Positions 22,575-26,128 of a stretch of DNA of 26,128 bases are shown here, piece after piece. Position 1 is the first letter of the stretch; the number at the start of each line of letters is the position of its first letter. Location: positions 1 through 26,128 of the forward strand of contig DYJB01000004.1 in NCBI GenBank assembly GCA_020723365.1, read 5' to 3'. Under the pieces are notes generated by a model that was not told the origin of the DNA, made no database searches, and worked only from the letters and a program-made list of their open reading frames with translations. The position numbers were made by a program, and so were the translations under genes. This stretch comes from Candidatus Aquidulcis sp. Lineage in GTDB: Bacteria; Chloroflexota; Anaerolineae; Anaerolineales; E44-bin32.

Positions 22575-23231
22575 TCAGCGTTTGAGGTTCTTGCGCAGGA
22601 AGGCCACCGTTCGTCCCCAGGCCAGATCCGCCGCCTGCCGCTGGTAGGCCTCGTGGCGGTCGGACTCGAAGAACCAGTGGCCCGTCCCGGGATAGACGTG
22701 CACCTCGGCGCCGCGCGGCGCCTGCTCGAGGCTCTGACGCAGCTTCTTCAAAGCCGAGTCGGAGACCCACGGGTCGCGTTCGGCGAAGTGTCCCTGGAAG
22801 GCAGCCGGGCTTGCGCTGTAGTCCCCGGCGCGAGCGCCGTAGAAGGTCGTCACGGCCGCAAGGCGGAGCTCCGGACGGTTGGCGGCCAGCCACAGCGCCC
22901 AGTGTCCGCCCATCGAGAAGCCGATCACGCCGATCGAACTTCCCTGCACCTGCGGCAAGCCCTGTAGGCGCTCGAAGGCCCGCAGCAGCGTCTTGTAGGT
23001 GGGTTCCTTCTTCGGCCGCGCTCGCAGCCTGCGCGCCTGCGGGATGGTGGAGGCCACCCGCCCTTCGAAGAGATCCGGCGCCAGCGCCACGTATCCCTCG
23101 GCCGCCAGCCGGTCGCAGACGCTGCGGAAGAAGTCGTTCAGCCCCCACCAGGCATGGATGACCAGGACGCCCCGGCCTTTCCCGCTCGAGGGGCTCGCCA
23201 GGTAGGCGCCCAGCTCAGGCGAACTCGGCAT
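22575..23231 (-). CDS. Dienelactone hydrolase-family alpha/beta hydrolase
   Basis: This 218-residue alpha/beta hydrolase has the family segments VLVIHAWWGLNDFFRSVCDRLAAEGYVALAPDLF and IGVIGFSMGGHWALWLAA. The likely catalytic triad is Ser106 (GFSMGG), Asp153 (FAERDPWV) and His185 (GTGHWF). True dienelactone hydrolases use Cys as nucleophile, so Ser here points to a general esterase rather than a chlorocatechol-pathway enzyme. The ATG at 23231 is preceded by GGGGGAGAG; a longer frame upstream is not supported. It diverges from the membrane-protein gene on the plus strand. Confidence 0.9.
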   Translation of the reverse strand: MPSSPELGAYLASPSSGKGRGVLVIHAWWGLNDFFRSVCDRLAAEGYVALAPDLFEGRVASTIPQARRLRARPKKEPTYKTLLRAFERLQGLPQVQGSSIGVIGFSMGGHWALWLAANRPELRLAAVTTFYGARAGDYSASPAAFQGHFAERDPWVSDSALKKLRQSLEQAPRGAEVHVYPGTGHWFFESDRHEAYQRQAADLAWGRTVAFLRKNLKR

Positions 23232-23376
23232 GCTCTCTCCCCCTCCGCGGGATTCCATCCAGCCGGCCAGGACGGGGGGCGCAGCTCCGGCGAGGTGCCA
23301 TTCTCGCGCCGCCGCCATCCCCCTGGCCGATCCCAGACACGGGACTATCATCCCCGGTTGGGTGGAAGGCGCACCG

Positions 23377-23398
23377 GCTCCAGCGGTTGGGCTGGAGC
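23377..23398 (+). other. Small inverted repeat in the leader of the plus-strand membrane-protein gene
   Basis: GCTCCAGC and GCTGGAGC form an 8-bp stem with a six-base loop. The right arm contains the GGAG that would serve an ATG at 23405. This favours the ATG at 23423 or hints at leader control. A TATCAT -10-like hexamer lies upstream at 23346-23351. Confidence 0.45.
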
Positions 23399-23422
23399 GG
23401 CGACATGGCAGTGGAGGCAGAG

Positions 23423-24037
23423 ATGGACACCGATCGCCCCTCGCGTTTGCGCTTCTGGCTGACGACGCAGACCTTCGGTCTGCTCTTCTTCCTTGTGATG
23501 GGAGTCCTCGGCATGCTGGTCGAGGCCAACGACGCCGGCTGCATGTACGTTACGCCGGCATTCTTCATCGTGCTGACCATCGTCTACCCGGCGGCGCGCC
23601 TGCGGCGCTTCGGCGCGGCCACGGCCGTCTTTCTGCCGTACCTGACGGCCGGCTCGTACATCGAGTATCAGATGCAGTGGGTGGCCGAGCGCCAGCTGGC
23701 CAGCCCATGGGGCGCGCTTGCCTGGGGGCTCCTGGGAGTCCTCGTCGGCCTGGTCGCCGATGTGACCTTCCGCTACCTGCCGGCCGGGCTGGCTGCGGGC
23801 TGGAGGGGAGCGATCACCGGGACGCTGACCGGGCTGGCGTTGTTCCTCACCACCACCGTGGCGATGACGACGCTCTATGCCTCGCCCGCCTCGCAGCAGA
23901 CGCATTTCATCTTCTTCTCGTCACGGGCGATATTCAGCCTGCCGTGGATGCTGCTCAACGGCGCCTTTGGCGGCTACTGCGCCATGGCGCTGGCGGCGGG
24001 CTTTGGCCGCCGCGCCCGGGCGGCGATGGCGACCTGA
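23423..24037 (+). CDS. Hypothetical polytopic membrane protein
   Basis: This 204-residue protein has about five to six membrane helices (roughly 15-33, 40-56, 64-78, 92-112, 124-146, 168-196). The pattern of short loops and the last FFSSRAIFSLPWMLLNGAFGGYCAMALAAG segment recall substrate-binding (S) components of ECF transporters, but I cannot assign it. The ATG at 23423 has GGAGG five bases upstream; an alternative ATG at 23405 adds six residues. No partner transporter genes are seen nearby. Its end faces the convergent trmO gene across 34 bases. Confidence 0.75.
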   Translation: MDTDRPSRLRFWLTTQTFGLLFFLVMGVLGMLVEANDAGCMYVTPAFFIVLTIVYPAARLRRFGAATAVFLPYLTAGSYIEYQMQWVAERQLASPWGALAWGLLGVLVGLVADVTFRYLPAGLAAGWRGAITGTLTGLALFLTTTVAMTTLYASPASQQTHFIFFSSRAIFSLPWMLLNGAFGGYCAMALAAGFGRRARAAMAT

Positions 24038-24071
24038 CTCTCGGCAGGTGACCGGACAGCTCCGGCCGGGG

Positions 24072-24569
24072 TCAGCCTCCGCGCGAGCGGAATCGATCGT
24101 CCGACTGCCGCGTGCGCACCTCCCTCTGCGCGGCCTCCAGCCATCCAGCCCGGGCGCGCTTCGGCCGATCGAAGGCCGGCACATAGGGCTTGATATCCAG
24201 CAGCGGCGTGCCATCGAGGATGTCGACGTTCGCCAGGTGGAGCACGTTGTCTTCGATCGCCTGCAGCCGCACCACCGACAGGCCGATCGGGTTGGGCCGG
24301 GTCGGGGCGCGCGTGGCGAAGACGCCGCGGGCCTCCGAGCCCAGGAAGGGCACGACGCGCAGATCGGTGCGCGGCACCTGATGCAGGTGGTACAGCAGGA
24401 TGAGGTGTGAGAAGCCCTCGAGGTCCTTCAGCCCGTCGGCGAAGGAGGGGAAGATCTCGGCAGTTCCGGGCGCACTGGCCTCGCCCGTCGGCTGGATGGG
24501 CATCCCGGCCAAGTCCTGGAAAGGCGTGTGCAGGATGCCGATAGGCCGGTAGACGATGTCCACGCTCAT
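24072..24569 (-). CDS. trmO: tRNA (t6A37) N6-methyltransferase TrmO (TsaA family)
   Basis: This 165-residue protein is of the TsaA/TrmO family, which uses S-adenosylmethionine to methylate N6 of threonylcarbamoyladenosine at position 37 of certain tRNAs. Family motifs are clear: the N-terminal YRPIGILHTPFQ, the signature ARGVFATRAPTRPNPIGLSVVRL (about 80-102), and DILDGTPLLDIKPYVP (about 115-130). It has the length of the single-domain form. The ATG is preceded by GGAGGAAGG. Some members have been proposed to act on other substrates, so the exact tRNA target is inferred. Confidence 0.92.
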   Translation of the reverse strand: MSVDIVYRPIGILHTPFQDLAGMPIQPTGEASAPGTAEIFPSFADGLKDLEGFSHLILLYHLHQVPRTDLRVVPFLGSEARGVFATRAPTRPNPIGLSVVRLQAIEDNVLHLANVDILDGTPLLDIKPYVPAFDRPKRARAGWLEAAQREVRTRQSDDRFRSRGG

Positions 24570-24626
24570 CCGCGAGCCTTCCTCCCCACTCCGTGAGCCG
24601 GGCTTCGAGGCGAAGGCAGCCTCGGC

Positions 24627-25313
24627 CTAGGACAGGTTCGCCAGAACCTCACCCGGCTCGCGCCGAACCCCGCCCTCGGCGTCGATCGTCGACCGCAGCC
24701 GGAAGATGCGCTTCCAGGCGCCGCCCTGGTAGACGATGAACTCCACCTGACCGCCCCCGGCTGGCGCCGACCGCGTCAGCGGGTCACACGAGTCTGGCCG
24801 GACGACGCGCACGACCTGCCTGGCGCCTCGCACGATGCTGTCGAACTGCCGCTTCGTGAAGATGGGCTCCAGGTCGAGCCAGTCCCGGGCTTTGGAGGCC
24901 GACTTGGTCGCCCACAGCTCCCCGATGAAGAAGGCGTACTCGAACAGTCCCGTGGGGCTGGCCTCATAGCTGAGGTGCCGGTAGAGGTGCTCGACTTCCA
25001 GGCGGCGGAGCTCTCCGCTCCCGCGCTTGCCCGCCATGCGATCGCGCTCGATGGCCGCCAGGGCGGGCGGGATCGGCGATTCGCCGGCCGAGATGACATC
25101 CCGCCGGGCGAAGGGGAAGATCCAGCCGGTCTCCACGCCTCCGATCGGCAGGTAGTCGAGCATATGCCCGCGCGGCAGGCGCACGGCTGGGAAAAGGCGC
25201 AGAAGCTGGTTGACGTCTTCCGGCCGATGGTAGTGCATCCAGTGGGAGCGGAAGCGCTTGACCGCCTCAAAGATGCGCTCGGCGTGGTGTCCGGGAACCC
25301 GACCCTCAAGCAT
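24627..25313 (-). CDS. Hypothetical protein, family not recognised
   Basis: This 228-residue, mostly hydrophilic and probably cytoplasmic protein is basic in its N-terminal half, with no signal peptide or membrane segment. It has many His and Arg near the N-terminus (GHHAER, HWMHYHRPEDVNQLLRLFPAVRLPRGHMLDYLP). A helical middle (RLEVEHLYRHLSYEASPTGLFEYAFFIGELWATKSASKARDWL) is followed by a beta-rich end (QVEFIVYQGGAWKRIFRLRSTID). No catalytic motif is certain. The ATG at 25313 has a strong GGAGGGGG ribosome site. A large hairpin lies between it and the upstream lectin-like gene. Confidence 0.75.
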   Translation of the reverse strand: MLEGRVPGHHAERIFEAVKRFRSHWMHYHRPEDVNQLLRLFPAVRLPRGHMLDYLPIGGVETGWIFPFARRDVISAGESPIPPALAAIERDRMAGKRGSGELRRLEVEHLYRHLSYEASPTGLFEYAFFIGELWATKSASKARDWLDLEPIFTKRQFDSIVRGARQVVRVVRPDSCDPLTRSAPAGGGQVEFIVYQGGAWKRIFRLRSTIDAEGGVRREPGEVLANLS

Positions 25314-25330
25314 GTCCCCCTCCGTGCGGC

Positions 25331-25378
25331 GCTGGGTCCGGAGGCTGCGGATGTCCGAAACTCGCCTCCGTACCCAGC
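25331..25378 (-). terminator. Hairpin between lectin-domain gene and hypothetical gene
   Basis: GCTGGGTCCGGAGGC (25331-25345) and GCCTCCGTACCCAGC (25364-25378) pair over 15 positions with one mismatch around an 18-base loop. It follows the lectin-domain gene by 14 bases on the minus strand. No T tract follows, so termination or leader control of the next gene are both possible. Confidence 0.45.
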
Positions 25379-25392
25379 TCCGGGCTGCCCGC

Positions 25393-25890
25393 TCAATCCT
25401 CCTGCAAGACAACGACGTCCAACCAGCCGCTGTTATCCGACAGGCGGGTGTCATTGATGCCCAGGTAGAGCCGGCCGCTGGCGCCGGCTGCCTGGAGCCA
25501 GTGATCACCGACAAAGAAGGGCTCGCCGTCTTCGATCCGGCCGATCAGCGCCGCGTGCGAGACGCCGGCCATCTGATTGCAGTCGCAGTGCGGGTCGCCT
25601 CCGGAGCCGATGGCATCGAAGGCATCGCCCGGCCAGGGAGACCACATCCCGCGCAGGTAGTCAATCTGCAGCCACTCGCCGGAGAGCACGTCGATGCCGG
25701 TATCGGTCCAGGCGTGATCCGCCAGCACGCGCACGACACCGGCCGCTCGATCCTCCCCCAGCTGGTAGTCGACCATGCAGCCCAGCGTGGCCGCAGCCGC
25801 GGCGGCCAGGGCGCAGCTGACGGAGGCCCGTTGCCGCGCCGCCCGAGTGCTGCGTGCGATCCTTGACGGGCAGGGCTCACAGGTTTTCAC
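25393..25890 (-). CDS. Exported protein with LecA (PA-IL)-like sugar-binding domain
   Basis: This 165-residue protein has a basic start and a hydrophobic stretch (about 22-37, ending ATLGC) that look like a signal peptide with a poor lipobox (Thr at -3). The rest (about 48-163) matches the layout of the galactose-binding PA-I lectin domain. An early beta-strand pair has WTDTGIDVLSGEWLQIDY, the middle has HCDCNQMAGVSHAALIGRI, then DGEPFFVG, and the calcium-loop-like LYLGINDTRLSDNSGWLDV (Asn146, Asp147, Asp152, Asn153). Sugar binding with calcium is likely but not proven. The start is GTG at 25890, overlapping the upstream gene's stop as GTGA, which implies translational coupling. Confidence 0.8.
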   Translation of the reverse strand: MKTCEPCPSRIARSTRAARQRASVSCALAAAAAATLGCMVDYQLGEDRAAGVVRVLADHAWTDTGIDVLSGEWLQIDYLRGMWSPWPGDAFDAIGSGGDPHCDCNQMAGVSHAALIGRIEDGEPFFVGDHWLQAAGASGRLYLGINDTRLSDNSGWLDVVVLQED

Positions 25891-26128
25891 GCGTCCCTCT
25901 CGCGAAGCGCATCCAGCCGGCGCTTGTTCTCGTAGGGGGCGATGAAACGCCGGCGGTCTTCCTCCGGAATCGGGGCGGGCATTCGGGCGGCGAGCTCATC
26001 GTAGACCACGATTCGTTCCGCCAGGCGGGTACATCCGTACTCCGGGCAGGCGGCGCAGTTCGACAGCTGTCTTTCGATCACACACGGCCGCACCGGGCAG
26101 GACCGGTCGATGAGCTTCGGATTGTCGG
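25887..26128 (-). CDS. DUF3795-like cysteine-rich protein, 5' end outside the window
   Basis: This is the C-terminal 79 codons of a small protein whose start lies beyond 26128. The visible part holds the Cys pattern of DUF3795 proteins: CPVRPCVIERQLSNCAACPEYGCTRL, six cysteines in about 25 residues. A helical tail ends FIAPYENKRRLDALRERDA. Such spacing suggests zinc or iron-sulfur binding; the function of the family is not known to me. The frame stays open to the window edge, and a GTG at 26093 is probably an internal Val. Its stop overlaps the start of the lectin-domain gene. Confidence 0.82.
   Translation of the reverse strand, partial: DNPKLIDRSCPVRPCVIERQLSNCAACPEYGCTRLAERIVVYDELAARMPAPIPEEDRRRFIAPYENKRRLDALRERDA

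Noticed and set aside
24052..24065. Terminator between the plus-strand membrane protein and trmO
   Set aside because: Only a 5-bp stem (CCGGA/TCCGG) is seen, which is expected by chance at this GC content.
1..26128. tRNA or rRNA genes, insertion sequences, phage or defence genes
   Set aside because: No cloverleaf-like or rRNA-like segment, transposase motif, integrase or defence-type domain was recognised on reading both strands.

Overview
The window looks like chromosomal DNA of a high-GC bacterium, most probably a Chloroflexota (Anaerolineae-like) organism. The reasons are a split cytochrome b (b6 plus subunit IV fused to cytochrome c) with a low-potential-type Rieske protein, a Tad locus with no secretin in sight, an F420-type LLM flavoenzyme, a thioredoxin-reductase-like ferredoxin-NADP reductase, and several secreted lipoproteins with Pro/Thr-rich (PTPT) linkers. 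The taxonomy is an inference; no rRNA or other marker gene is present.

Layout. Positions 1-2167 (minus) carry sdhC-sdhD-sdhA, with sdhA running off the left edge. Diverging from it, 2316-4713 (plus) encodes a three-gene quinol:cytochrome c oxidoreductase: Rieske, cytochrome b6, and subunit IV fused to a diheme cytochrome c. A 2.2-10.7 kb accessory stretch follows. It holds a CSLREA/parallel-beta-helix lipoprotein (minus), a ClbS/DinB-like protein with TPR (minus), a discoidin-domain lipoprotein (plus), and a small lipoprotein with eight copies of a Cys-containing GCPTPIGGGPTPVSC motif (plus). Positions 10821-17047 (minus) form one Tad (Flp pilus) operon in the order cpaB, tadZ, tadA, tadB, tadC, tadE, tadG-like, then a membrane protein of unknown function. 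A divergent control region at about 17190-17300 contains a 19-bp perfect inverted repeat and separates the operon from a ferredoxin-NADP reductase gene (plus). Positions 18429-21920 (minus) form a tight five-gene operon: heme-protein-like membrane protein, thioesterase, LLM oxidoreductase, M19 dipeptidase, membrane protein. The right end has an ACT-domain protein, a dienelactone-hydrolase-like enzyme, a plus-strand membrane protein, TrmO, an unknown protein, a LecA-like lectin-domain exported protein, and a DUF3795-like Cys-rich protein running off the right edge.

How the genes work together. Succinate dehydrogenase and the b6c-type complex sit back to back, and both use the quinone pool. The Rieske site lacks the Ser and Tyr that raise potential in ubiquinol enzymes, which fits menaquinone. 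The Tad genes supply the ATPase, platform proteins and minor pseudopilin-like proteins of a cell-surface machine, but no major pilin or prepilin peptidase is seen here. The lipoproteins form a surface-exposed, Cys/Pro/Thr-rich set.

The signals most worth following are the eightfold conserved peptide repeat, the palindrome between the tad and reductase promoters, a TGGTANNAT-type extended -10 element recurring upstream of several genes, and a 14-bp miniature repeat at the tadA/tadB junction.
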